NCBI RefSeq assembly: GCF_017744555.1
Contig: NZ_JAGIBD010000034.1
Coordinates: 1-36,294, forward strand
Reading direction: 5' to 3'
From: Cellulomonas sp.
Lineage (GTDB): Bacteria; Actinomycetota; Actinomycetes; Actinomycetales; Cellulomonadaceae
DNA: 36,294 nt
The notes below the pieces were generated by a model that made no database searches, was not told where the DNA came from, and saw only the letters and a list, made by a program, of their open reading frames with translations. The first letter of the stretch is position 1. Every line of letters begins with the position of its first letter. Positions 15,476-22,967 of this stretch are shown in pieces. The position numbers were made by a program, and so were the translations under genes.

Positions 15476-16438
15476 GTGAGAGCCGACCGCCTGATGGCCG
15501 TCCTGCTGCTGCTGCAGCAGCGCGAGCAGGTGACCGCGGCGGAGGTCGCCCGCGAGCTGGAGGTCTCCGAGCGCACCGCCCGCCGCGACCTCGACGCGCT
15601 CGCGACGGCAGGCGTGCCGGTGTACTCCCTGCAGGGTCGGGGCGGCGGCTGGCGGCTGGTCGGCGGCGCGCGCACCGACCTGTCCGGGCTGACCGCACCG
15701 GAGGCCCGGGCTCTGTTCCTCGTGGCCGGCCCGGCCTCGCAGGCCACGCCGGAGGTGAAGGCGGCGCTGCGCAAGCTCGTCCGCGCCCTGCCCGAGCCGT
15801 TCCGGGTGCAGGCCGAGGCGGCTGCGTCGTCGCTCGTCACGGACCGGCACGCCTGGGGGTCGAGCCGCGTCGAGCCTCGACCGCCGCGTTTCCTCGACGC
15901 GCTCCAGGACGCGGTGATCCACGGCGTCCAGGTGCGGCTCGGTTACGTGGACCGCGCCGGGGCCGGGACCGAGCGGACCGTCCACCCGCTGGGCGTCGTC
16001 GCCAAGGGTCCGTCGTGGTACCTCGTCTCCGGCACCGAGGCCGGGCGGCGGACCTTCCGGGTGGACCGCGTGACCTCCGTCGACCCGACCGACGACCCCG
16101 TGCACCGGCCCGGCGACTTCGACCTCGCCGCGAGCTGGCGCGAGATCGCCGACGAGGTCGACCGTCGGCGCACACCGGTCGAGGCCCGGGCGGTCTGCAC
16201 GCCCGACGGGCTCGCGATCCTCCGGATCGGGTTCGGCGGTCGGCTCGAGGTCGGGGGCACCACGGACGACGGGCGCATCGAGGTCGTCGTCCGCGGCGCC
16301 GACGAGGTCGTGCTCGCAGGCGAGCTCGCCGGGCTCGTCGAGTGGGTCGAGGTCATCGGCCCGTCGACCGTGCGCGACCGCCTGGCCGCACTCGGTCGCA
16401 CGCTCGTCGAGCGGTACGGGGTCGAGCGGTCCGGCTGA
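15476..16438 (+). CDS. WYL-domain helix-turn-helix transcriptional regulator (YafY-like)
   Basis: A 320-aa regulator with an N-terminal HTH_11 domain (RADRLMAVLLLLQQREQVTAAEVARELEVSERTARRDLDAL is the expected order) and a wing, YSLQGRGGGWRLV. The central WYL domain reads VVAKGPSWYLVSG and RTFRVDRVTSV, followed by the WCX-like C-terminal extension. WYL domains sense nucleotides or small ligands. It is probably a local regulator of the divergent epoxide-hydrolase-like gene and of itself, since a half-site covers its own GTG start. No Shine-Dalgarno sequence precedes the start, consistent with a leaderless mRNA. It ends six bases before the convergent cold-shock gene's stop. Confidence 0.92.
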   Translation: MRADRLMAVLLLLQQREQVTAAEVARELEVSERTARRDLDALATAGVPVYSLQGRGGGWRLVGGARTDLSGLTAPEARALFLVAGPASQATPEVKAALRKLVRALPEPFRVQAEAAASSLVTDRHAWGSSRVEPRPPRFLDALQDAVIHGVQVRLGYVDRAGAGTERTVHPLGVVAKGPSWYLVSGTEAGRRTFRVDRVTSVDPTDDPVHRPGDFDLAASWREIADEVDRRRTPVEARAVCTPDGLAILRIGFGGRLEVGGTTDDGRIEVVVRGADEVVLAGELAGLVEWVEVIGPSTVRDRLAALGRTLVERYGVERSG

Positions 16439-16444
16439 GGCGGC

Positions 16445-17386
16445 TCAGAGCAGCTCGACGCCGTCCGCCTGCGGTCCTCGGTCGCTCTGCCGCACCCTGA
16501 ACCGGACCCGGTCGCCCTCCTGGAGCACCTCGTCACCCCGGACGACCGACACGTGCACGAACAGGTCCGCGCCGCCCGCGTCGGGGGTGATGAAGCCGAA
16601 CCCGCGGTCCGCGTCGTAGCGGGCGACGGTGCCCTCACCGCCGCGCACCGACCCGCCCGGCTCGCGCGCAGGACCAGACCGACCGCGACCCGCCGGTGCC
16701 GGCGACGTCCGGCGCCCCTGGCCGCCGACCAGATCGACGTTGCGGGCCTGCGGGCCCTTCTCGCCGTCGACGACGTCGAACGTCACGCGATCCCCGTCGA
16801 CCAGCTCGGACAGCCCCCGGGCCAGCGCACGGACGTGGACGAAGACGTCCTCGCCTCCGGAGTCGGGCATGACGAACCCGAAGCCCTTGTCCGGGTCGTA
16901 CCAGGACACGGTGCCATCCGCGCCGTCGGACACCGAGGCCCGTCCGGCGGCCTGACCTCCGAGCGGCAGCAGGTGGTCCGCCTGGGGTCCCTTCTCGCCG
17001 TCGACGACCAGGAACGCGACCCGCTGCCCCTCCGCGATCACACCGCCACCCACGATGGCCGAGCTGTGCACGAAGATCTCGGCGCCGCCCCCGTCGGGCG
17101 TGAGGAAGCCGTACCCCTTGGCGGGCTCGTACCAGGAGACGGTGCCGAGCATCCCCAGCGCGGCGTCGGAGACGTGGCCACCCGTGACCCGGACGCGGCG
17201 CGCCTGCGGTCCGCGGTCGCCCTCGCCGATCTCGAACTCGACCTCCTGCCCCTCGCGGAGCAGCCGCGGCCCGTCGTCGTCCACGATCTCGGAGACGTGG
17301 ACGAACAGGTCCTCCGCGTCGTCACCCAGCGCGATGAAGCCGAACCCCCGCTCGGCGTCGAACCAACGGACAGTTCCCTGGGGCAC
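16445..17386 (-). CDS. Protein of four tandem cold-shock domains
   Basis: A 313-aa protein made almost only of four cold-shock domains, each about 65 residues. RNP1-type motifs are [21 protein letters not shown] and DRGFGFI; RNP2-type motifs are LFVHVS, IFVHSS, VFVHVR and LFVHVS. Domains sit at about 1-70, 78-145, 155-222 and 250-313. A basic Pro/Arg/Gly linker (about 223-248) separates the last. Such domains bind single-stranded RNA or DNA; several in a row should give cooperative, longer-site binding, perhaps an RNA chaperone. Ordinary bacterial Csp proteins have one domain of about 67 aa. GTG 17386 is fixed by GAGGAG six bases upstream (17393-17398). It is divergent from the Nif3-like gene. 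Confidence 0.9.
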   Translation of the reverse strand: MPQGTVRWFDAERGFGFIALGDDAEDLFVHVSEIVDDDGPRLLREGQEVEFEIGEGDRGPQARRVRVTGGHVSDAALGMLGTVSWYEPAKGYGFLTPDGGGAEIFVHSSAIVGGGVIAEGQRVAFLVVDGEKGPQADHLLPLGGQAAGRASVSDGADGTVSWYDPDKGFGFVMPDSGGEDVFVHVRALARGLSELVDGDRVTFDVVDGEKGPQARNVDLVGGQGRRTSPAPAGRGRSGPAREPGGSVRGGEGTVARYDADRGFGFITPDAGGADLFVHVSVVRGDEVLQEGDRVRFRVRQSDRGPQADGVELL

Positions 17387-17392
17387 GGCGGA

Positions 17393-17398
17393 CTCCTC
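17393..17398 (-). promoter_or_regulatory. Ribosome binding site that sets the start of the four-CSD gene
   Basis: GAGGAG on the minus strand lies six bases before GTG 17386. It rules in this start over the longer frame, including GTG 17410. Confidence 0.65.
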
Positions 17399-17475
17399 GA
17401 TCGACAGCACAGTTGCTGCCCCCAGTGTCCCCCGCGGGCGGGTGTGGGGCGGGACGCGGTCGTTAGGGTGACGCC

Positions 17476-18282
17476 GTGACTCTGACAGCGCGGCAGGTGG
17501 CGGAGCGGATCGGTGCGCACGTGGGGGTGCCACCGCGGCCGACGACGGTCGACGGGTTCCTTGCCGGCGACCCGGATGCCCCGATCCGGGGGATCGCCGT
17601 GACGGTCATGGCAACCCTCGACGTGCTGCAGCGCGCCGCGGAGCAGGGGCTCGACCTCGTCGTCACGCACGAGCCGCTGTACTTCGACCACCACGGTGCC
17701 TCGGACCAGGTCCTCGCCGACGAGGCCGACCCGGTGTTCGCGGCGAAGGCGGCGTTCGTCGCGGAGCACGGCCTCGTGGTCCTGCACCAGCACGACGCCT
17801 GGCACGACCGCCGCCCCGACGGCATCCTCACCGGCACCGCACGGGCCCTCGGCTGGCTCGACGCCGAGCGGGAGGGCGACCCCGGGGTCTACGACGTGCC
17901 GCAGACGACGCTCGGCATGCTCGCCGCGCACGTCGCCCAAGCGCTCGGGGCGCGGGCGCTGCGGTACGTCGGCGACCCCGGGACGCCGGTGTCCGTCGTC
18001 GGGCTGCAGCCGGGGTTCCACGGGTTCGGGCCGAACCGGCACCTGCTCGCCCGGTCCGACGTCGACGTCCTCGTCATCGGCGAGGGCCACGAGTGGGAGA
18101 CGGGCGAGTACGCCGCCGACGCGGTCACCGCCGGCCTGTGCGCGGGCGTGGTCGTCGTCGGGCACGTGCCGTCCGAGCAGGAGGGCATGGCCGAGCTCGG
18201 CCGCTGGCTGACCGACCTCGTGCCCGAGGTCCCCGTCGAGCTCGTCGCCGCCGCCGACCCGTTCCGAGCCGTCCTGCGCTAG
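17476..18282 (+). CDS. Nif3-like dinuclear metal centre protein (DUF34)
   Basis: A 268-aa member of the widespread NIF3/YbgI family, toroidal hexamers holding two metal ions per subunit; the true activity of the family is unsettled (cyclohydrolase-like roles have been proposed). Metal-site blocks are visible: [31 protein letters not shown] and, near the end, [15 protein letters not shown] and [15 protein letters not shown]. Length is typical. GTG 17476 lies six bases after TAGGGT (17464-17469), a good -10 box, and there is no Shine-Dalgarno site, so the mRNA is probably leaderless. It is divergent from the four-CSD gene, with 89 bases between the starts. Confidence 0.88.
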   Translation: MTLTARQVAERIGAHVGVPPRPTTVDGFLAGDPDAPIRGIAVTVMATLDVLQRAAEQGLDLVVTHEPLYFDHHGASDQVLADEADPVFAAKAAFVAEHGLVVLHQHDAWHDRRPDGILTGTARALGWLDAEREGDPGVYDVPQTTLGMLAAHVAQALGARALRYVGDPGTPVSVVGLQPGFHGFGPNRHLLARSDVDVLVIGEGHEWETGEYAADAVTAGLCAGVVVVGHVPSEQEGMAELGRWLTDLVPEVPVELVAAADPFRAVLR

Positions 18283-18376
18283 CTCCACGTGTCCCGGCGC
18301 GCCTTGACGCCTCCCGGGGCCGTACCTACGTTGTCACCCACACGGCCACACCCACGATGTCCGTCGACGGTGACGA

Positions 18377-18392
18377 TCTACATCGATGAAGA
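18377..18392. promoter_or_regulatory. Palindromic operator upstream of the DUF3237-monooxygenase-GH95 operon
   Basis: TCTACATC|GATGAAGA is a near-perfect 16-bp palindrome (7 of 8 positions) with a central CG, the style of LacI-family sites. It lies 70 bases before the DUF3237 start. The 14-mer at 18376-18389 recurs inverted at 22875-22888 before the CE1 esterase gene. Confidence 0.6.
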
Positions 18393-18462
18393 ACGGCCGT
18401 CGGCCTCGCCCGTCGGGGGCGGTCTCGCGCGACGAGCGAACGACGACAGAAGAGGAAGCTTC

Positions 18463-18942
18463 GTGCTGACACTGCCGCCACCGACCCTGCGACCGTTCTG
18501 CACGCTCGAGGTCGAGCTCGCACCGGTCCTCGACCTGGGCCTCGGCCGGTTCACGCAGCGGCGCATCGTCCCGATCGTCGGCGGACGCGTCACCGGCCAG
18601 GTGAGCGGAACGATCCTCGGCGTCGGCGCGGACTGGCAGTCCGTCGCGCACGACGACGTCGCCGAGCTCGACGCCCGCTACGCGTTCCGGACCCCGGAGG
18701 GGGCCCTGATCGAGATCGTCAACCAGGGGTACCGGCACGGACCGCCCGACGTGATGGCGCAGCTCGCGTCGGGCGTCCCGACCCCGCCCGAGTCGTACTC
18801 CATGCTCACGACGGCGCGGCTCGAGAGCGGTCACCCCGACTACCGGTGGCTCAACCGGATGGTGTTCGTCGGCACGGGTGCGCGCGACGCGAGCAGCGTG
18901 CAGGTCGACCTCTACAGCGTCGGACGAGGAGCCGGGGCATGA
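18463..18942 (+). CDS. DUF3237 family protein
   Basis: A 159-aa protein of the DUF3237 family, small beta-barrel proteins of unknown function common in actinobacteria and fungi. Family signs are CTLEVELAPVLDLG, RRIVPIVGGRVTGQVSGTIL, the GADWQSV block, LDARYAFRTPEGALIEIVNQGYRHGP split by short turns, and the C-terminal ESGHPDYRWLNRMVFVGTG. GTG 18463 is preceded by AGAGGAAG at 18451-18458. It is the first gene of an operon: its TGA overlaps the monooxygenase ATG (ATGA). It sits 70 bases after a palindromic operator. The function is not known, but the coupling suggests a shared pathway with the monooxygenase. Confidence 0.85.
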   Translation: MLTLPPPTLRPFCTLEVELAPVLDLGLGRFTQRRIVPIVGGRVTGQVSGTILGVGADWQSVAHDDVAELDARYAFRTPEGALIEIVNQGYRHGPPDVMAQLASGVPTPPESYSMLTTARLESGHPDYRWLNRMVFVGTGARDASSVQVDLYSVGRGAGA

Positions 18943-20234
18943 CGGCACCGCACGTCCTGATCGCGGGCGGCGGCATCGGCGGGCTCGCTCTGGGGCTGAC
19001 GCTGCACCAGGTCGGCGTGGGCTTCACCGTGCTCGAGAGCGCGCGGGAGCTCGCGCCGCTCGGGGTGGGGATCAACCTCCAGCCGAACGCGGTGCGCGAG
19101 CTCGGCGACCTGGGGATCGGTGCCGACCAGCTCGACCGCATCGGCGTCGCGACCCGCGAGTGGGCGCTGGTCGGGCGCAACGGCCACGAGATCTACAGCG
19201 AACCGCGCGGCCTGCTCGCCGGCTACCGCTGGCCGCAGTACGCCGTGCACCGCGGCCGGCTCCAGCTGCTGCTCGCCGACACGCTGCGGGACCGCGCGGG
19301 GGCGGGCGCGATCCGGCTCGGTCACCGCGTCACCGGCTACGGGACGCACGCCGACGGGTCGGTCACGGCGACCGGGGTGCGCGCCGACGGGAGCACCTGG
19401 CACGAGCGCGGCACGCTGCTGGTCGGGGCGGACGGCATCCACTCGGCGGTGCGGGCGCAGATTCACCCCGACCAGCCCCCGATCCACTGGGGCGGCACGA
19501 TCATGTGGCGCGGCACGACGCCGGCGAGGCCGGTCCGCACCGGGGCGTCGTTCGTGGGTGTCGGTTCGGCCCGGCAGCGCGTCGTCGTCTACCCGATCTC
19601 ACCGCCCGACCCGGCGACGGGACTGGCCACGGTGAACTGGATCGCCGAGCTCTCGGTCGACGACGCCGAGGGCTGGCAGGGCGCCGGCTGGTTCCGGCAG
19701 GTCGAGGTCGACGAGTTCGCGCACCACTTCGCGGACTGGACGTACGACTGGCTGGACGTGCCGGACCTGCTGCGACGCGCAGAGGTGGCCTACGAGAACC
19801 CGATGATCGACCGCGACCCGGTGCCCACGTGGCAGGACGGGCCGGTGCTGCTGATCGGCGACGCGGCCCACGCGATGTACCCGACCGGGTCGAACGGGGC
19901 GAGCCAGGCGGTCGTGGACGCCCGCCTGCTCGGCGCCGCGATCGTGCGGCACGGCGTCACGCACGACGCGCTCGCCGCGTTCGACGCCGCGCTGTGCGGC
20001 CCGCTGTCGGAGCTCGTCCTGCGCAACCGGGGCGCGGGTCCGTTCGGCCTGCTCGACCTGGTCGACGAGCGGTGCGGCGGCCGGTTCGACGACATCGACG
20101 ACGTCGTCCCGAAGCACGAGCGGGACGCCTTCATGGCCGGCTACAAGGCGGCGGCAGGCTTTGCCGTCGACCAGCTCAACACGGCGGCGCCGACGATCGC
20201 ACCGGGAGCCCGGCATGGGTCGCACGGCGGTTGA
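18939..20234 (+). CDS. FAD-dependent aromatic monooxygenase (class A flavoprotein)
   Basis: A 431-aa flavoprotein monooxygenase of the UbiH / salicylate hydroxylase / 3-hydroxybenzoate 6-hydroxylase type, which hydroxylates aromatic rings with O2 and NAD(P)H. The FAD loop is IAGGGIGGLALGL, the second motif (DG) is VGADGIHSAVR and the third (GD) is LIGDAAHAMYPTGSNGASQAVVDA. The ATG at 18939 overlaps the DUF3237 stop. The last few residues (HGSHGG) come from DNA that in another frame encodes the remnant of a lacI gene, so the natural C-terminus was probably altered by a deletion or recombination. All catalytic motifs are upstream of this and intact. The substrate is unknown. Confidence 0.9.
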   Translation: MTAPHVLIAGGGIGGLALGLTLHQVGVGFTVLESARELAPLGVGINLQPNAVRELGDLGIGADQLDRIGVATREWALVGRNGHEIYSEPRGLLAGYRWPQYAVHRGRLQLLLADTLRDRAGAGAIRLGHRVTGYGTHADGSVTATGVRADGSTWHERGTLLVGADGIHSAVRAQIHPDQPPIHWGGTIMWRGTTPARPVRTGASFVGVGSARQRVVVYPISPPDPATGLATVNWIAELSVDDAEGWQGAGWFRQVEVDEFAHHFADWTYDWLDVPDLLRRAEVAYENPMIDRDPVPTWQDGPVLLIGDAAHAMYPTGSNGASQAVVDARLLGAAIVRHGVTHDALAAFDAALCGPLSELVLRNRGAGPFGLLDLVDERCGGRFDDIDDVVPKHERDAFMAGYKAAAGFAVDQLNTAAPTIAPGARHGSHGG

Positions 20235-20340
20235 GACGGTGCTCACGATGGCGGCGGGCACCCCACCCGCGTCCCGGTACGTCCAGCCGGCCACCTCGCT
20301 CGTCGTCCGCGAGTCGACCGCGGCCGCACCCGAGGCGTGA
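20215..20340 (+). pseudogene. C-terminal remnant of a lacI-type regulator gene
   Basis: The frame from ATG 20215 to TGA 20338-20340 encodes 41 residues starting MGRTAVETVLTMAAG and continuing to VQPATSLVVRESTAAAP. This is the recognisable final part of LacI/GalR repressors (the M-G-x-x-A-V-x-x-L helix, then P-x-x-L-V-V-R-x-S-T). Nothing like the rest of LacI precedes it: the upstream DNA is the monooxygenase gene in another frame. The stop overlaps the GTG of the GH95 gene (GTGA), the coupling expected for an original lacI-GH95 pair. I read it as the scar of a deletion that removed most of the repressor. It may still help ribosomes reach GH95. Confidence 0.75.
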
Positions 20341-22772
20341 CGCACACGGGAGGGGCCGACCCGGCACGGGCGGTCGACACCGGGCCCGCCGTGTTCCGCA
20401 CCCGGACGCCGGCGCCCACCTGGGAGGACGGCCTCGTCGCCGGGAGCGGGCGCGTGGGCGTCGTCGTGCACGGCCCCGGGCACCGGCTCGTCCTGTCGCT
20501 CACCCATGAGCGCTTCTTCGTGCCCGTCAACCCGCGACCTCCCGCACCCGACCTCCGGCCGGTGCTCGGCGACCTGCGGCGCGCCGTCCTCGCGGGCGAC
20601 GCGGGCCGCGCCGGCGGCCTCCTCGAGCACGCGCTGCGAGCGAGCAGCTACCCGGACGGGCTCGTCTGGACCGATCCCCTGGGGATCTGCGCGACGCTCA
20701 CGGTGAGCGTCGCGGGCGCGCGTGACGGCGTCGAGCGGACGACCGACCTGCACCTCGGCGAGGTGGCTGTGGGCGTACGCGTGGGCGAACAGGTCGAGGG
20801 TGAGGGTGAGCCGGTCGGCGTCGGCGGCACGGAGGACGACGCGGGCGCGCGGTGCACCGTGCGCGTCCTCGCCCCGCGCGGCGAGGAGACGGCGTGGCTC
20901 GCGATCGACTCCGAGCGCGAGGTCGTCGTCGAGCTCGAGCTCGGGCTCGGCGGCGCGCTCGACACGGCGCTCGACACGGGCGGGGCGGACGGTTCGCAGG
21001 CCGTCCACGTGACCCTCGCGGGCGGCCGGCACGGACGTCTCGTGGCCACCACGAGCGACGCGACCGCCGTGGTGACGGCGGTGGGCGAGCCCGCGTGGCT
21101 CGCGGGCACCGACACGCTCACCTGCCGGCTCGTCGTCCCGGCCGGCGGCCGCCGCACACTGCGGCTCGACGTCGAGGTGCGCCCGGCGGACGACCCGTCG
21201 GCACCGGTACCCCGCGCACCCGGCCCGGTCGACTGGGAGACGCTCCGGCACACCCAGGCCGGGTCGCACGGCCGGCTCGTCGGCGTCTCGGTGCTCGACC
21301 TGGCCGCGCCCGACCTCGGTGGGACGACCGAGGACGTGTGGGCCGCGGCGCGGGCCGGCGACCCGGACGCGCGACGGCGGGTCGTCGAGATCGCGTACCT
21401 GTCGGGCCGCGCGCACGCGATCGCGGCGACCGGCGAGCTGCCCCCGACGCTGCAGGGCGTGTGGCAGGGCACGTGGCGGCCGGCGTGGTCGGCGGACTAC
21501 ACGCTCAACGGCAACGTCCAGAACGGGGGCATCGCGTGTCTCGTGCCGACCGGGACGCCCGAGCTGGCGCGGTCGCTGCTCACGCTCGTGCTCGCCCACC
21601 TCGACGACTACCGCGACAACGCGCGGCTGGTGTTCGGTGCCGAGGGCATGCTGCTGCCGTCGCGGATGTCGACGCACGGGCGCGCGAACCACGTCGACGC
21701 CGCCTACCCGCACGTCTTCTGGACCGGGTGCGGAGGCTGGGTGCTGCGCCTCGCGGCCGACGTCGTCTCGACCACGGGCGACCGGACCCTGGTCGACGAC
21801 CAGCTGTGGGCACTCGTCGAGGGAGTGCTGCGGTTCGCGGAGACGGCCACGGTCCGCCGCGGCGGGCGCCGCCACCTCGTCCCGTCCTACTCCCCCGAGA
21901 ACGCACCCTCCGGAGCGGCCGGTCCGATCACCGCCGACGCCACGATGGACGTGGCCATCCTCCGCGACGCGGCGCGGGCGGCCGGTGTGCTCGCGGCCGC
22001 CCGGGGCGACCACTCGCTCGACCGGCGCTGGGCCGCGCTCGCGCAGGAGCTCCCCGACTACCGGGTCGCCGCGGACGGGACGCTCGCCGAGTGGATCGAC
22101 GACACGTGGGCCGAGGAGCCCGCGCACCGCCACGCCTCACAGCTCTACCCGCTCTGGTACGAGCCCGACCCGGCGTTCACCGGCCGCGGCGGCGACGCCC
22201 TGCGAGCGGCCGCACTCGCGACCGTGCACACGAAGATCGCGTGGCGGGCCGGCGACCCCACACCTCCGCCGGGGCGGATGGAGATGGCGTTCGGGCTGGT
22301 CCAGGTCGGGCTGGCGGCGGCGGCTCTCGGCGACGCCGCCGCGGCCCTGCAGTGCGTCGAGTGGCTCGCGATCGACCACTGGCGGCCCGCGCTGACGACG
22401 ACGCACGACGCCGGGTCGATCTTCAACCTCGACGCGAGCGGCGGGCTGCCGGCGCTGGTGGCGGCGATCCTCCTCGGCTCGTCGGCGGACACGCTGACAC
22501 TGCTGCCCGCCCTGCCCGGCGCGTGGCCGTCCGGCAGCGTGACGGGGCTCCGGGCACGCGGCGGCGTCGTCGTCGACCACCTCGAATGGGACGCGGACGG
22601 CTGCACCGCGACCCTGCGCCGGCTGCCGGCGGCCGCCTGGCTCGCACCGGCGGGAGGCGTGCTGCTCCGCGCGGGCCGGCCGTTCGCCGCGTCGGGCACC
22701 GCGCTGCGTGCCGGACGGCTCGAGCTGACCGGACGTCCGGCCACCGTGCGGCTCGAGTGGACCGACCGGTAG
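20337..22772 (+). CDS. Glycoside hydrolase family 95 (alpha-L-fucosidase type)
   Basis: An 811-aa intracellular (no signal peptide) GH95 enzyme, an inverting family of alpha-1,2-L-fucosidases with some alpha-L-galactosidases. The N-terminal beta domain starts near TWEDGLVAGSGRVGVVVHG; the catalytic (alpha/alpha) barrel begins about residue 300. Likely catalytic residues, by analogy with the Bifidobacterium enzyme, are N391 and N393 (TLNGNVQNGG), E521 (YSPENA) and D699 (FNLDASGG). The flanking sequences are divergent from typical GH95 (e.g. NVQNGG), so the specificity may differ. GTG 20337 overlaps the lacI remnant's stop. It would act on oligosaccharides imported after xyloglucan or glycan breakdown (inference). 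Confidence 0.85.
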   Translation: MTHTGGADPARAVDTGPAVFRTRTPAPTWEDGLVAGSGRVGVVVHGPGHRLVLSLTHERFFVPVNPRPPAPDLRPVLGDLRRAVLAGDAGRAGGLLEHALRASSYPDGLVWTDPLGICATLTVSVAGARDGVERTTDLHLGEVAVGVRVGEQVEGEGEPVGVGGTEDDAGARCTVRVLAPRGEETAWLAIDSEREVVVELELGLGGALDTALDTGGADGSQAVHVTLAGGRHGRLVATTSDATAVVTAVGEPAWLAGTDTLTCRLVVPAGGRRTLRLDVEVRPADDPSAPVPRAPGPVDWETLRHTQAGSHGRLVGVSVLDLAAPDLGGTTEDVWAAARAGDPDARRRVVEIAYLSGRAHAIAATGELPPTLQGVWQGTWRPAWSADYTLNGNVQNGGIACLVPTGTPELARSLLTLVLAHLDDYRDNARLVFGAEGMLLPSRMSTHGRANHVDAAYPHVFWTGCGGWVLRLAADVVSTTGDRTLVDDQLWALVEGVLRFAETATVRRGGRRHLVPSYSPENAPSGAAGPITADATMDVAILRDAARAAGVLAAARGDHSLDRRWAALAQELPDYRVAADGTLAEWIDDTWAEEPAHRHASQLYPLWYEPDPAFTGRGGDALRAAALATVHTKIAWRAGDPTPPPGRMEMAFGLVQVGLAAAALGDAAAALQCVEWLAIDHWRPALTTTHDAGSIFNLDASGGLPALVAAILLGSSADTLTLLPALPGAWPSGSVTGLRARGGVVVDHLEWDADGCTATLRRLPAAAWLAPAGGVLLRAGRPFAASGTALRAGRLELTGRPATVRLEWTDR

Positions 22773-22787
22773 CGCGGCTCGGGGAGC

Positions 22788-22805
22788 GCGCCGGTCCGCC
22801 GGCGC
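22788..22805. terminator. Small GC hairpin after the GH95 gene
   Basis: GCGCCGG / CCGGCGC, a perfect 7-bp stem with a 4-base loop, begins 15 bases after the GH95 stop. It is a possible terminator; no U-run is seen. Confidence 0.4.
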
Positions 22806-22842
22806 CTGCCGGTCGGCTGACCGTCGTCGGACGTCACCTCAC

Positions 22843-22854
22843 TGAAGCGATTCG
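22843..22854. promoter_or_regulatory. Putative LacI-type operator upstream of the CE1-CBM2 gene
   Basis: TGAAGCGATTCG shares 9 of 10 bases of its core (AAGCGATTCG) with the site before the expansin-CBM2 gene (AAACGATTCG). It has a central CG and inverted GAA/TTC arms. Confidence 0.45.
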
Positions 22855-22871
22855 CCCCGTTCGGGCCGACT

Positions 22872-22887
22872 TGCTCATCGATGTAGA
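22872..22887. promoter_or_regulatory. CATCGATG operator upstream of the CE1-CBM2 gene
   Basis: The 14-mer TCATCGATGTAGAT (22875-22888) is the exact reverse complement of the site at 18376-18389. The conserved half is GATGTAGA; the other half (TGCTCATC) is weaker. It lies 80 bases before the CE1 start and suggests co-regulation with the DUF3237-GH95 operon. Confidence 0.55.
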
Positions 22888-22967
22888 TTCCGCGGACCGG
22901 GGGGCGACAGCACCCTCGGACCCGCTCCCCGGCGACGCGGCCGGGGACCCTGCCGAGGGAGCGACCC

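Noticed and set aside
19599..22133. An 844-codon open frame on the - strand
   Set aside because: It is antisense to the monooxygenase and GH95, with low-complexity Arg/Val/Gly composition and no motif.
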